Positions 54,425 through 62,579 of a stretch of DNA of 64,000 bases are shown piece after piece. A model generated the notes under the pieces. That model saw only the letters and a list, made by a program, of their open reading frames with translations. It made no database searches and was not told the origin of the DNA. Position 1 is the first letter of the stretch, and the number at the start of each line of letters is the position of its first letter. A program made the translations under genes and the position numbers. Origin of the DNA: Granulicella sp. S156 (GTDB lineage Bacteria; Acidobacteriota; Terriglobia; Terriglobales; Acidobacteriaceae); assembly GCF_009766105.1 (NCBI RefSeq), contig NZ_LMUH01000022.1, forward strand, positions 285,545 to 349,544, written 5' to 3'.

Positions 54425-56449
54425 CTAGGCTTCGAGCTGTTCGCGTTCCAGCGCCTTGCGATAGGTCGTCAGCGCCAATAACGGGAAGTACTGCTTATAC
54501 AAGTGATACCCGAGATAAAAGACCCGCGGGAAGCCAGTTCCCGTGTAGTAACTCTCACCATTACGGCCCGGCATCAACTCATCCCAGGAGCCATCCTCGT
54601 GCTGCCGCTCGATAAGCCAGCGAATGCCCTTGGCGACGGAGTCCGAACGGGTGTCGCCGGCGGCCAGCAGGCCAAGAATTGCCCAGGCAGTCTGAGACGG
54701 GGTGGAAGGTCCCACGCCGCGCTGATTGGGGTCGTCATAGGTGCCGCAGGTCTCGCCCCATCCGCCGTCGGTGTTCTGAACCATGCGAATCCACTCGGCA
54801 GCCTGCTGCACGGCAGGCTCAAGGTACGAGTATCCGACAGCCTCCAGCCCGCGCAGCACCAGGAACGTGCCGTAGAGGTAGTTCACACCCCAGCGGCCGA
54901 ACCAGGAGCCATCCGACTCCTGCTCCTTGAGCACAAACTGAACCGCTGCTTCGACGCGCTTGTCGGCGCGTGTAAAGCCGTAGGTTGCCAGCATCTCCAG
55001 GATGCGCCCGGTGATGTCCACCGTCGGCGGGTCGAGCATGGCATTGTGATCGGCAAATGGGACGTACTGGAAGATGCGCTTGGTATTGTCCTTGTCGAAC
55101 GCCGCCCAGCCGCCGCCCTTGCACTGCATCGCAAGCACCCAGTTGATGGCGCGCTGCTCTACCTCGTACTGATAGCGCTCGCGAGGGTTTTGCACAGCCT
55201 TCAGGGCCAGCAGAACCTCTCCCGTATCATCGACATCCGGGTAAAATTCGTTATTAAATTCGAAGTACCACCCACCGGGTTCCACATTCTTGACCTTCTC
55301 AGCCCAGTCACCCTTGTGACGGACCTCCTTGGACAAGAGCCAGTCCGCCGCACGCAACAGGCGGGGATCGGTCTTCGGAACTCCCGCTTCGCCGAGCGTC
55401 GACAGAACCTGCGCGGTATCCCAGACGGGAGAGAAGGCAGGCTGCATCCGGAAGGTCGGCGTCGGGTAGTCTGGCGTGCCGTTGGGGCAGTCGATGCCGA
55501 GCTTTTCGAACTCATCCATGGCGCGGATGACCTGCGGGTCGTCGGCAGAGTAGCCAAGGTTCCGCAGGGCAACAATCGCATTGAGCATCGCCGGATAGAT
55601 GGCGCCTAGCCCGTCGGACCGCTCGAAGCGCTCGAGCATCCAATTCTCGGCCTTCTTCAGCGCTTTCTTGCGCAGCGGACGGATGTGGACACGCTCGGCC
55701 CAGTGCATCATCCTATCGGTAAAGAGGAAGAAGTTGCGCCACGAGAAGAGGTGTTTCCTGTCCCAGCGCAGATGCAGGTCTGAATTGGCGCGCCCGCCAA
55801 TGAAGAGTTCATCGATGCCCTGCTCCGGTGGCAGCTTCTTGAACGGTTTCTTCGCGTAGATCACCGATAGCGGCACCAGGATGCCGCGCGACCAGGAGCT
55901 GAACTCGTAGATATTGAAGTAGAACCAGTTTGGAAAGAGCAACATCTCCGGCGGGACGGCGGGAACCGCATCGTAGTCGTACTGTCCCAACGCGCAGAGA
56001 TAGATCTTGGTAAAGGTGTTGCACTGAACGACACCGCCCAGTGAAAGCACGTTCTCGCGAGCCTTCACCAGCAAGGGATGGTCGGCCTTCCAGCCCATCA
56101 ACTTGAGGGCCAGATAGCACTTCACGCCATAGCTCACATTGGAGGGGCCACCGGGATAGAGGCTCCATCCGCCGTCTTCGTTCTGGTGGCGGAGGATCTC
56201 ATTGATGCAGCGGGTCATCTTGCCCTGATCGCCGGTGCCCAACAGGGTGTGCATGAAGATGTAGTCGGCTTCCAGCATGGAGTCGGCTTCCAGCTCGCCG
56301 CACCAGTAGCCCTCCTCATCCTGTTGACCGAGCAGCCATTCGACAGAGCGATTCATGCCATTGATGACGTGATCCATGGCCAAATCGAGCCGACCGAACC
56401 TTGGCTGCTTTGGAGCTGTACCGCCCGGATTAATCGGTGTTGTACTCAT
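54425..56449 (-). CDS. shc: squalene-hopene cyclase
   Basis: 674 residues. Cyclises squalene to hopene or hopanol. The acid that protonates squalene is the DxDD motif in FYPDVDDTGEVLLAL (about residue 404). Several QW repeats are visible: QDEEGYWCGELEADSMLEAD, QNEDGGWSLYPGG, QESDGSWFGRWGVNYLYGTF, QNTDGGWGETCGTYDD and QHEDGSWDE. The N terminus has a soluble region MSTTPINPGGTAPKQ. The enzyme is a monotopic membrane protein. Confidence 0.97.
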   Translation of the reverse strand: MSTTPINPGGTAPKQPRFGRLDLAMDHVINGMNRSVEWLLGQQDEEGYWCGELEADSMLEADYIFMHTLLGTGDQGKMTRCINEILRHQNEDGGWSLYPGGPSNVSYGVKCYLALKLMGWKADHPLLVKARENVLSLGGVVQCNTFTKIYLCALGQYDYDAVPAVPPEMLLFPNWFYFNIYEFSSWSRGILVPLSVIYAKKPFKKLPPEQGIDELFIGGRANSDLHLRWDRKHLFSWRNFFLFTDRMMHWAERVHIRPLRKKALKKAENWMLERFERSDGLGAIYPAMLNAIVALRNLGYSADDPQVIRAMDEFEKLGIDCPNGTPDYPTPTFRMQPAFSPVWDTAQVLSTLGEAGVPKTDPRLLRAADWLLSKEVRHKGDWAEKVKNVEPGGWYFEFNNEFYPDVDDTGEVLLALKAVQNPRERYQYEVEQRAINWVLAMQCKGGGWAAFDKDNTKRIFQYVPFADHNAMLDPPTVDITGRILEMLATYGFTRADKRVEAAVQFVLKEQESDGSWFGRWGVNYLYGTFLVLRGLEAVGYSYLEPAVQQAAEWIRMVQNTDGGWGETCGTYDDPNQRGVGPSTPSQTAWAILGLLAAGDTRSDSVAKGIRWLIERQHEDGSWDELMPGRNGESYYTGTGFPRVFYLGYHLYKQYFPLLALTTYRKALEREQLEA

Positions 56450-56489
56450 TTTTGAAGACGCTTATTCCTTAAACGATCTGCCGTCGTTT

Positions 56490-57515
56490 TTACGCTGTGG
56501 CGGTTCCCGCTATCGGTGGCGCAGAGGCGATAGCCTGCACAATCTCCGGGGGCAAACCGAAGCGAACATTTTCCGGCATAACCTCAACCTCTTCTACCGA
56601 TCCGTATCCCTTGCCCTGCAGGTAGAGAACAACATCCTGTACAAGAATTTCAGGAGCGGAGGCTCCTGCCGTAATTGCAACCGTAGAGACGTTTTCGATC
56701 CACTCCGCACGAATATCTTCGGCCTTGTCGATGAGGTAGGAGTTCGTCCCCAGATTCTGCGAGACCTCGACGAGGCGATTGGAGTTCGAGCTGTTCCGCG
56801 AGCCAACCACCAGCACTACATCCGCACCATGAGCGACGTTCTTTACCGCTGTCTGGCGGTTTTCTGTGGCATAGCAGATGTCCTGCGCGTGCGGTCCAAC
56901 GATGTTGGGGAACTTCTTCTTCAGCGCCTCGATCATGTAGCGGGCTTCGTCGAGGGAGAGTGTGGTCTGGGTGAGATACGCCACCTTGTTCGCGTCGGGC
57001 ACCACCAGCGCCGCAACCTCTTCGACCGTCGAAACGACCTGTGTCACCGTTGGGGCTTCGCCCTGGGTGCCTTCTACTTCCTCGTGGTCGCGGTGGCCGA
57101 CAAGGACGAGCGAATAGCCCTGTTTGGCGAACTTGATGGCCTCCACGTGAACTTTGGTCACCAGGGGGCAGGTGGCGTCGATTACTTTGAGCCCACGCTC
57201 CTTGGCACGCTCACGGACCGCAGGCGAAACGCCGTGGGCGGAGTAGATCACGCGTGCGCCCTCCGGCACCTCGTCCAGCTCGTTGACGAAGATTGCGCCC
57301 TTCTGGGCCAGATCGTTCACCACGTAGCTGTTGTGCACGATCTCTTTGCGGACATAGATCGGAGCGCCGAAGGTATCCAGCGCTATCTGCACAATATCGA
57401 TGGCACGAACGACCCCCGCACAGAAGCCGCGAGGCTTCAGAAGCAGGACACGCTTTGCCGGGGTACCGGTTACGCTCTGGTTAATATCTTCGGGGGCAAG
57501 GGTGGAAGCATTCAC
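56490..57515 (-). CDS. ispH: 4-hydroxy-3-methylbut-2-enyl diphosphate reductase
   Basis: 341 residues from GTG 57515 (an ATG at 57608 is the longest possible start; the true one is not certain). Last step of the MEP route, giving IPP and DMAPP. The three [4Fe-4S] cysteines are in KPRGFCAGVVRAI, VIDATCPLVTKVH and AQDICYATENRQ. The catalytic Glu in NEL and the SAHGVSP loop are present. It heads the hopanoid operon 40 bases before shc, so isoprenoid supply and cyclisation are controlled together. Confidence 0.93.
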   Translation of the reverse strand: MNASTLAPEDINQSVTGTPAKRVLLLKPRGFCAGVVRAIDIVQIALDTFGAPIYVRKEIVHNSYVVNDLAQKGAIFVNELDEVPEGARVIYSAHGVSPAVRERAKERGLKVIDATCPLVTKVHVEAIKFAKQGYSLVLVGHRDHEEVEGTQGEAPTVTQVVSTVEEVAALVVPDANKVAYLTQTTLSLDEARYMIEALKKKFPNIVGPHAQDICYATENRQTAVKNVAHGADVVLVVGSRNSSNSNRLVEVSQNLGTNSYLIDKAEDIRAEWIENVSTVAITAGASAPEILVQDVVLYLQGKGYGSVEEVEVMPENVRFGLPPEIVQAIASAPPIAGTATA

Positions 57516-57617
57516 ACCCCTAAGTATACGCGTTTCCGCTAACGGACGCACCCGATTTGAACCATTCCCGGTGCAGTTCGGGGAGGCTGCAACAGGCTGT
57601 CCGGGCACAGGCAGAAA

Positions 57618-57794
57618 TCAGGCTTCAGGCCGATCTCGCTGAAAAAGAGGGAGTAGCTGGGCCACCGAGGCTCCTACTCCAGCGAGGTTGGCAGCCGCCA
57701 GGATCCCGGGGAGCGCTGTAGCCAGTGGCGAGGACATGATGGGACGCACGGTGGCAAACAACAGGCGTTTCGCGGAACTCGGCGATTCAATCAT
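57618..57794 (-). CDS. possible small hydrophobic protein, 58 residues
   Basis: ATG at 57794 has GAGGGG seven bases upstream and stays open for 58 codons. The product is Ala/Leu/Pro-rich with one hydrophobic stretch (ALPGILAAANLAGVGASVAQ) and short basic ends (SAKRLL and FQRDRPEA). No family. It could be a real single-helix protein or chance in a GC-rich spacer. The gap between ispH and the metallothionein is otherwise empty. Confidence 0.35.
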   Translation of the reverse strand: MIESPSSAKRLLFATVRPIMSSPLATALPGILAAANLAGVGASVAQLLPLFQRDRPEA

Positions 57795-57899
57795 GTACGG
57801 GCCCCTCGAAGCGGAAGCTACATCTGCCTAGACACAGGAAATCCCCGGCGGTTGCGCTACATTCACCGTTTCTTCAACAACGGACAGTTCGCGGGCTAT

Positions 57900-58040
57900 C
57901 TACCCACAACATGAATGCTTGCAATCGCACTTCAGATCGGTGACCTTTTTGCTGTCTTCGCACATCTGGCAACAGAACTTCTTGCCGTCTGTACAAATGC
58001 ATGAGCAGCTGGCGTGTCCACATTTTCTGGGTTCTGACAT
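57900..58040 (-). CDS. bacterial metallothionein (46 residues)
   Basis: Tiny protein with 11 cysteines and two histidines in 46 residues: RKCGHASCSCICTDGKKFCC at the front and KCDCKHSCCG at the end. The K-C-x-H-x-x-C-x-C opening and the C-x-C-x-H ending match the SmtA/BmtA pattern of zinc and cadmium binding metallothioneins, though this one is shorter than SmtA (about 56 residues). AAGGAG lies eight bases before ATG 58040. It stands alone between a small ORF and recN and no ArsR/SmtB regulator is adjacent. Confidence 0.85.
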   Translation of the reverse strand: MSEPRKCGHASCSCICTDGKKFCCQMCEDSKKVTDLKCDCKHSCCG

Positions 58041-58124
58041 ATCCAATCTCCTTGGGTGCGCCAGTCTATGAGTTAGAGCTGTCTGCCCAGTAGAGAGTTG
58101 CTTTCAGCCAGATTTAACGCGGGT

Positions 58125-59816
58125 TTAAACGCTGGATGCCAGCATCTGTTCCGCGTGGCGCAGCGAGGTTTCGGTGAGGCTTGCGCCGGAGAGCATGCGT
58201 GCAATCTCCTCGACACGCTCCGCACGCTCCATCTGGCGGACACCGGTCTGCGTTCTTCCGCGGCGTTCCGATTTCTCGATAAGGAAGTGCTGGTCCGCAA
58301 AGGCAGCAATCTGCGGCAGATGCGTGATGCAGAGCACCTGCTGGGCTCGCGACAGGGTCTTCAGCTTCTGCCCGACGGCTTCTGCCGCGCGCCCTCCGAT
58401 GCCGATGTCAATCTCGTCGAACACCAGGGTTCGCGGCAGAGCTGTGCGCCGCCGCTTTGCCGCTGCGGCCGCGCCCTCTTCCACCGACACCTTGAGCGCC
58501 AGCATCACGCGGGACATCTCACCGCCCGAGGCGATCTCAGTCAGGGGTTTCTGCGGCTCGCCGGGATTGGTCGCGATGCGGCACTCGACGCTGTCCCAAC
58601 CGTATGAGGTCCACGCGGTAGGAGCGCTGTCCGGGGTTACATCGACCGCAAATCGCGCCTGCATGGCGAGCTCGTTGATCTGCCGCTCCGCTACTTTGCC
58701 CAGTTTCCGCGCAGCCGCTACACGTTCCTCGCTCAAGCTCTTCGCCGCAGCTTCATAGGCCTTCGCCGCAGCGGCAAGTTGGGCATCGAGCTCGCGCAAC
58801 CGGGCGTCGCGGTTTTCCAACTCCGCCAGCTTCCCGGCTACCTCAGCGCCAAAGCTCATGACTTCGCCCAGCGTCGCACCATACTTGCGTTTGAGGCGGT
58901 CCAGCGCAGCGAGGCGGTCCTCGATCTCGCCCAACCGTTCGGGCGAAGCGGATATCTCACCGGCAAACTTGCGCAGCGTTGCCGTCGCATCCTCGACACC
59001 AGCCTTAGCCGAGGCAAGCTGCTGCGCCGTCTCGCGGAACTGCTCATCGAAGCGCGCAAGGTCTTCTACGTGGCGCAGCGCAGCTCCCAGCAACGACTCC
59101 GCCGAGGTTTCGCCTTCGTAGAGCAACTCCTGTGCGGCGTTCGCACCAGTCAGAAGCCGTTCGGAGTTGGCCAGCACACGCTTTTCAGCTTCCAGCCGGG
59201 TGTCTTCTTCGGCATCGGCGATGCCCGCGGTCTCAATCTCGCGGGACTGAAAACTCCACAGATCAGCGAGACGCAGGCGATCCTGTTCGGCGCTGCGCAG
59301 CTCCTCGATCTGGGTGCGAAGGCCTCGCCATACCTCGAAGGCTTTTGTTACCTCTTCAGAGCTGAGGTCACCGAACCGGTCCAGCAGAAGCCGCTGCTGT
59401 TCAGCGTCAAAGGCGGTCAGGGTCTCCGACTGCGCGTGGACCAGAGCCAGCTCCGGCGCAAGCTGCCGCAGGACAGCGACCGTCGCCGGCTGGTTGTTGA
59501 TGAACACACGGCCTTTGCCGTTCGCGCCAATCTCACGGCGCAGGAGAATCTCATTGGACTCGGGATCGATGCCGTTGCGTTCGAGAATGGCGTCGGCTCC
59601 TGGCGTCGACTCGAAGACGCAGCCCAAGACAGCCTTCTCGGCGCCAAAACGCACGAGATCGCTGGATGCTTTGCCGCCCAGCAGCAGGACAAGGGCATCG
59701 ATCAGGATGGACTTGCCAGCTCCGGTTTCACCCGTAAGCAGGTTCAGGCCGTGGCCAAAGACCGCGACCGCGTGGTCGATAACGGCGTAGTTTTCTGCGC
59801 GCAGTTCCAGCAGCAT
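58125..59816 (-). CDS. recN: DNA repair protein RecN
   Basis: 563 residues, SMC-like ATPase that acts early in double-strand break repair. Start ATG 59816 (MLLELRAENYAVID) is the conserved RecN N terminus; the frame runs on upstream but without family support. Walker A LLTGETGAGKSIL (about 28-40), a long coiled-coil centre with many Glu/Ala/Arg, signature ASGGEMSRVMLAL and Walker B TLVFDEIDIGIGGRAAEAVG, then the ITHLPQIAAFADQHF switch. It complements the Ku/LigD repair pair elsewhere in the window. Confidence 0.95.
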   Translation of the reverse strand: MLLELRAENYAVIDHAVAVFGHGLNLLTGETGAGKSILIDALVLLLGGKASSDLVRFGAEKAVLGCVFESTPGADAILERNGIDPESNEILLRREIGANGKGRVFINNQPATVAVLRQLAPELALVHAQSETLTAFDAEQQRLLLDRFGDLSSEEVTKAFEVWRGLRTQIEELRSAEQDRLRLADLWSFQSREIETAGIADAEEDTRLEAEKRVLANSERLLTGANAAQELLYEGETSAESLLGAALRHVEDLARFDEQFRETAQQLASAKAGVEDATATLRKFAGEISASPERLGEIEDRLAALDRLKRKYGATLGEVMSFGAEVAGKLAELENRDARLRELDAQLAAAAKAYEAAAKSLSEERVAAARKLGKVAERQINELAMQARFAVDVTPDSAPTAWTSYGWDSVECRIATNPGEPQKPLTEIASGGEMSRVMLALKVSVEEGAAAAAKRRRTALPRTLVFDEIDIGIGGRAAEAVGQKLKTLSRAQQVLCITHLPQIAAFADQHFLIEKSERRGRTQTGVRQMERAERVEEIARMLSGASLTETSLRHAEQMLASSV

Positions 59817-59920
59817 CGGAGTCTCTCGTCTCCGAGAGCATAACAGGGGGCGAAGGAAAAGCGCATCAACATGGTCGATGGTTTTCAACTTCGGCTGATT
59901 CCGTCTACAGACTGAGAAGC

Positions 59921-60502
59921 TTATTTCGCTGGCGCTGAACACGAAGCTGGGGCCACCCAGTGGCCGCTGCCAGTGTAGACATGCTTCACAGGGTGAGTGT
60001 AGAAGTGACTGCTCACAGTCAACTCGTCCTCATAATGATCGTCGCCGTGCAATGTAAACAGATGCACAACCCTGACCTCGCCACCGCGTGATGTACCCAG
60101 AGCGCCGCTAAACCTGTATCGCCCGTCCGGGAGCTGCCATACCCAATTTTTAAACGAAATAATTTCATCAGGAAAAACACGGCCGAGGTTCTCTGTAGAG
60201 GGATTCCACGGGAAAAAATATTCATATAGCGAGTCAGGACAGAGTTTCTGACGAACAGGTCCATACACAACCTGCGTACCCCGATAGAGACTGATTTCCC
60301 AGGTCCCGGGTTTTAACGGCATCAGGTCAACTTGATGCCCGGCAGCAGATGTGCCGTGGTTCGTGGACGGCGTGCGGCCAGCCTGCAACTCCACGCTGGT
60401 AGAACCCCGCGGTACAGGTGAACCCTGTAGGCCAGCACCAAAAGCGGTAAATACAGCTACGGTGACAGCCACTGGCCACCGGATTTTTTTCATGCGTCTC
60501 AT
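59921..60502 (-). CDS. exported protein, candidate immunity protein copy 2
   Basis: 193 residues. Signal peptide (IRWPVAVTVAVFTAFGAG), then a mature part with LMPLKPGTWEISLYRGTQVV, a single Cys-Pro-Asp (LCPDSLYEY) and a conserved end VHLFTLHGDDHYED..THPVKHVYTGSGHWVAP. The LKPGTWE..C layout recalls DUF3617-type periplasmic proteins. It is a paralogue of the gene at 60669-61256; over the final 39-residue block 28 positions are identical by hand alignment. Its ATG overlaps (TGATG) the stop of a decayed copy of the effector-like gene. GGAG lies eight bases upstream of the ATG. Confidence 0.65.
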   Translation of the reverse strand: MRRMKKIRWPVAVTVAVFTAFGAGLQGSPVPRGSTSVELQAGRTPSTNHGTSAAGHQVDLMPLKPGTWEISLYRGTQVVYGPVRQKLCPDSLYEYFFPWNPSTENLGRVFPDEIISFKNWVWQLPDGRYRFSGALGTSRGGEVRVVHLFTLHGDDHYEDELTVSSHFYTHPVKHVYTGSGHWVAPASCSAPAK

Positions 60503-60668
60503 CAGTCACTCCACGGCTCAGTCGTTGTCTCCCAGTTTAGAAGGGAGTCAGTCCGCTTTGGGATTTTAGACAGCCGCCTAACCAGAACCCCGTTCGGTCT
60601 AGCTACGATGAGCCGTTCTTTCTTGCTCGGGGGGGGGGACCGCAGCACCCAAGTCCAGCCCTGAGAGT
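60503..60668 (-). pseudogene. remnant of a second effector-like gene (3' end only)
   Basis: On the minus strand this spacer aligns with the last 50 or so codons of the gene at 61256-61891. The end reads NWETTTEPWSD and TGA versus NWETATVPWGG and TGA. Further upstream CCGAACGGGGTTCTGGTTAG matches CCGAAAGGGCTTCTGGTTGG, and GGTGCTGCGGT matches GGTGCCGCTGT. The reading frame is broken and the catalytic part is absent. A run of ten G (plus strand 60629-60638) sits in the middle. The stop overlaps the downstream start exactly as in the intact pair. Confidence 0.75.
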
Positions 60669-61256
60669 CTACTTAGACGGGACCGGACACGGAGCCACCC
60701 AGTGACCATTGCCAGAGTAGACGTGCTTGACTGGATGAGTCCTTGCGTGAAAGGTAGCAGTCACCACATCGTCGTAATGATCGTCACCATGTAACGTAAC
60801 AAGATGCACATAGGTGACATCGCCGCCGAGTGTCATAGTTACACCGCCAAAAACTCGGTATCTCCCATCTGCGAGTAGCCTGGCGTAATCTGGCACAGAC
60901 ACCATTTGAAGAATCTCCTGTCCGAGATTCTCTGTAGCAGGATATGACGGGAAGGGCGACGTAGGATAGGTAGACATCGGGTAGGTATCTGGACATATCT
61001 CAACTCGACCATACGGCGCATTCACAGATTGCGTCCCTTGAAAAACAGTCTGCTCCCAAAACCCCCTCTTGAGCGGTATAACGTCAATCCAATTCCTCGA
61101 AGAAGATGCTCCGTTTCGCACATGGGGGGTGGGGGTTACCTGTTGTTCAGAGCCAGCAGCGCTTCGAGCGCTGAGCGCATCGCTTGCGGTGGTACCAAGG
61201 GAAGCACCTACGGCCAAGATAATCACAGACAAGCAATTTTTCATATATCTGGTCAT
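60669..61256 (-). CDS. exported protein, candidate immunity protein copy 1
   Basis: 195 residues. Start taken at ATG 61256 because it lines up with the start of the second copy and overlaps the effector-like stop as TGATG. It begins MTRYMKNCLSVIILAVGASL, a signal peptide, so it is periplasmic. Mature part: VIPLKRGFWEQTVFQGTQSV, VEICPDTYPM, then VHLVTLHGDDHYDD and THPVKHVYSGNGHWVAP. A duplicated periplasmic protein directly behind a candidate peptidoglycan-active effector fits an immunity role. Function is inferred from context only. Confidence 0.65.
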   Translation of the reverse strand: MTRYMKNCLSVIILAVGASLGTTASDALSARSAAGSEQQVTPTPHVRNGASSSRNWIDVIPLKRGFWEQTVFQGTQSVNAPYGRVEICPDTYPMSTYPTSPFPSYPATENLGQEILQMVSVPDYARLLADGRYRVFGGVTMTLGGDVTYVHLVTLHGDDHYDDVVTATFHARTHPVKHVYSGNGHWVAPCPVPSK

Positions 61257-61891
61257 CATCCACCCCACGGCACAGTTGCTGTTTCCCAGTTGGGCACTAG
61301 GTAGGAGTTGAAATGCCATTTGCGTGTAACTGAGTCTAGTTCCAGCGCCAGCCGTCCAACCAGAAGCCCTTTCGGTATCGCCGCAGCCTCTACGGTGACC
61401 AATACTTTCCCGGCCTTAACAGCGGCACCGACGTAGTTAACACCGGCTTCCCGCGTCACCGTCATGACGAAGCGGTTCCAGTCATCCGCGTTATTATCGC
61501 TTGTAATTTCAACGCAGCCCAGAGTTCCTGAGCTTTGGCCTTTGGGTGGCCCCTCGTGAATATAGACCTGATCGCTTCGGATACGGAAGCCACCTGGCAC
61601 GCCATTGCCCTGTCCGACGCTATGAGGCGCGTAGATACCATTCCACTCCGATACGACCTCCGACTGAGAGACTAGTCCTTCGTCACATTTGCGGTGCGGA
61701 TCCCAGGGACGTTCAAAATGTCCACGAAAGCCAAACCGGATCGCCTGGAAGACACGACTTTCATTGACACGGACTTCATACGTGGGAACCCTGTAGAGTG
61801 GATATTCGTCCTTAGTAGCTCCGTGCTCGTAAGGACGAACGATCGCTGCGCCCGCGATTTTTCCAGTTACGCGAACTCGAACCACTTTCAT
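61256..61891 (-). CDS. candidate L,D-transpeptidase-like effector next to hcp
   Basis: 211 residues, no signal peptide. N-terminal beta-rich part (MKVVRVRVTGKIAGAAIVRP), then YEVRVNESRVFQAIRFGF. The segment FRIRSDQVYIHEGPPKG..SSGTLGCVEIT puts a histidine (H112) and a cysteine (C126) in the same order as the His...Ser-x-Gly-Cys active site of L,D-transpeptidases (YkuD fold) and of Tlde1-type (DUF2778) type VI effectors. The absence of a signal peptide fits export by an injection system. It follows an Hcp-like gene by 42 bases and is translationally coupled to an exported protein. Catalytic function is a hypothesis. Confidence 0.55.
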   Translation of the reverse strand: MKVVRVRVTGKIAGAAIVRPYEHGATKDEYPLYRVPTYEVRVNESRVFQAIRFGFRGHFERPWDPHRKCDEGLVSQSEVVSEWNGIYAPHSVGQGNGVPGGFRIRSDQVYIHEGPPKGQSSGTLGCVEITSDNNADDWNRFVMTVTREAGVNYVGAAVKAGKVLVTVEAAAIPKGLLVGRLALELDSVTRKWHFNSYLVPNWETATVPWGG

Positions 61892-61933
61892 GGCACACCC
61901 ATCTGTTGCACTGAACCCTGGCTGCTTTGTTGG

Positions 61934-62350
61934 TCAGTTCCCCAAAGTGACGTCCAGGAGTTGCTTCTCATCCAGCTTAGGCTGGAGTTGTATATGCAAG
62001 GTGTGATTCGAGCCTGAACCACTGGTGGTGGTGAAGCTGCTCACCCAACCTTCGAAGTTGTACGTCATGATGGCATCCTGCCGAAGCTCATCACGCCAGT
62101 ACTCAATTTTAATGGGCTTCACTTTGTCCCGGGTCACGCGATTGGCGAGATCGAACAGTGCGCTGACAACGGTGAATGGAACCGCATCGTTGTCGTGAAT
62201 GTCCACCGTTAGATCGACAATCATGCGTACGCTCCCCATCATCGGCATGCCCATATCGTCATGGTGTGTAGAGATGCCGACTTGTGAGGAAAGAGCGTTG
62301 AATTTAAGATCGCCGATTGTCACGGTCGTGATGGAAGAGGGATCAGCCAT
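61934..62350 (-). CDS. Hcp/TssD-like tube protein
   Basis: 138 residues, almost all beta strand. Opening VTIGDLKFNALSSQVGIST and a G-x-P-x-x-G-S motif (DMGMPMMGSVRMIVDLTVDI) resemble the TssD/Hcp family, as does the ending YNFEGWVSSFTTTSGSGSNH continuing TLHIQLQPKLD. Hcp rings stack into the tube that type VI systems eject, and carry small effectors inside. No sheath, baseplate or ClpV gene is in this window, so this would be an orphan hcp. The family call is made from pattern memory and needs a profile search. Confidence 0.55.
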   Translation of the reverse strand: MADPSSITTVTIGDLKFNALSSQVGISTHHDDMGMPMMGSVRMIVDLTVDIHDNDAVPFTVVSALFDLANRVTRDKVKPIKIEYWRDELRQDAIMTYNFEGWVSSFTTTSGSGSNHTLHIQLQPKLDEKQLLDVTLGN

Positions 62351-62579
62351 GGGATTAAAGTCCTACCACATAGTGCGACGCGGTACCGTGAACTCTTTTC
62401 CAATAGCAAGATGAGCTTGAAGCGGCAAGCTAAGGGCAGTTCCGAGCCCCTATGGAGCGGATGACGGGGCCACGTTTGATGACATACCCTACGCTGATCG
62501 CCGTCCCCGCGGAACTCTGAACTGGTACCTGCCTGGGTACACCCAGCCCCCACAGCCCAAGTACACTAAGACAGACGCT

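Noticed and set aside
57850-58100. tRNA-like gene near the metallothionein
   Set aside because: No cloverleaf with T-loop GGTTCGA/CCA could be drawn; the region is explained by the small Cys-rich ORF.
62351-62579. Small ORF between the Hcp-like gene and TolQ/ExbB
   Set aside because: Longest frames are under 20 codons; the spacer more likely holds the two divergent promoters.
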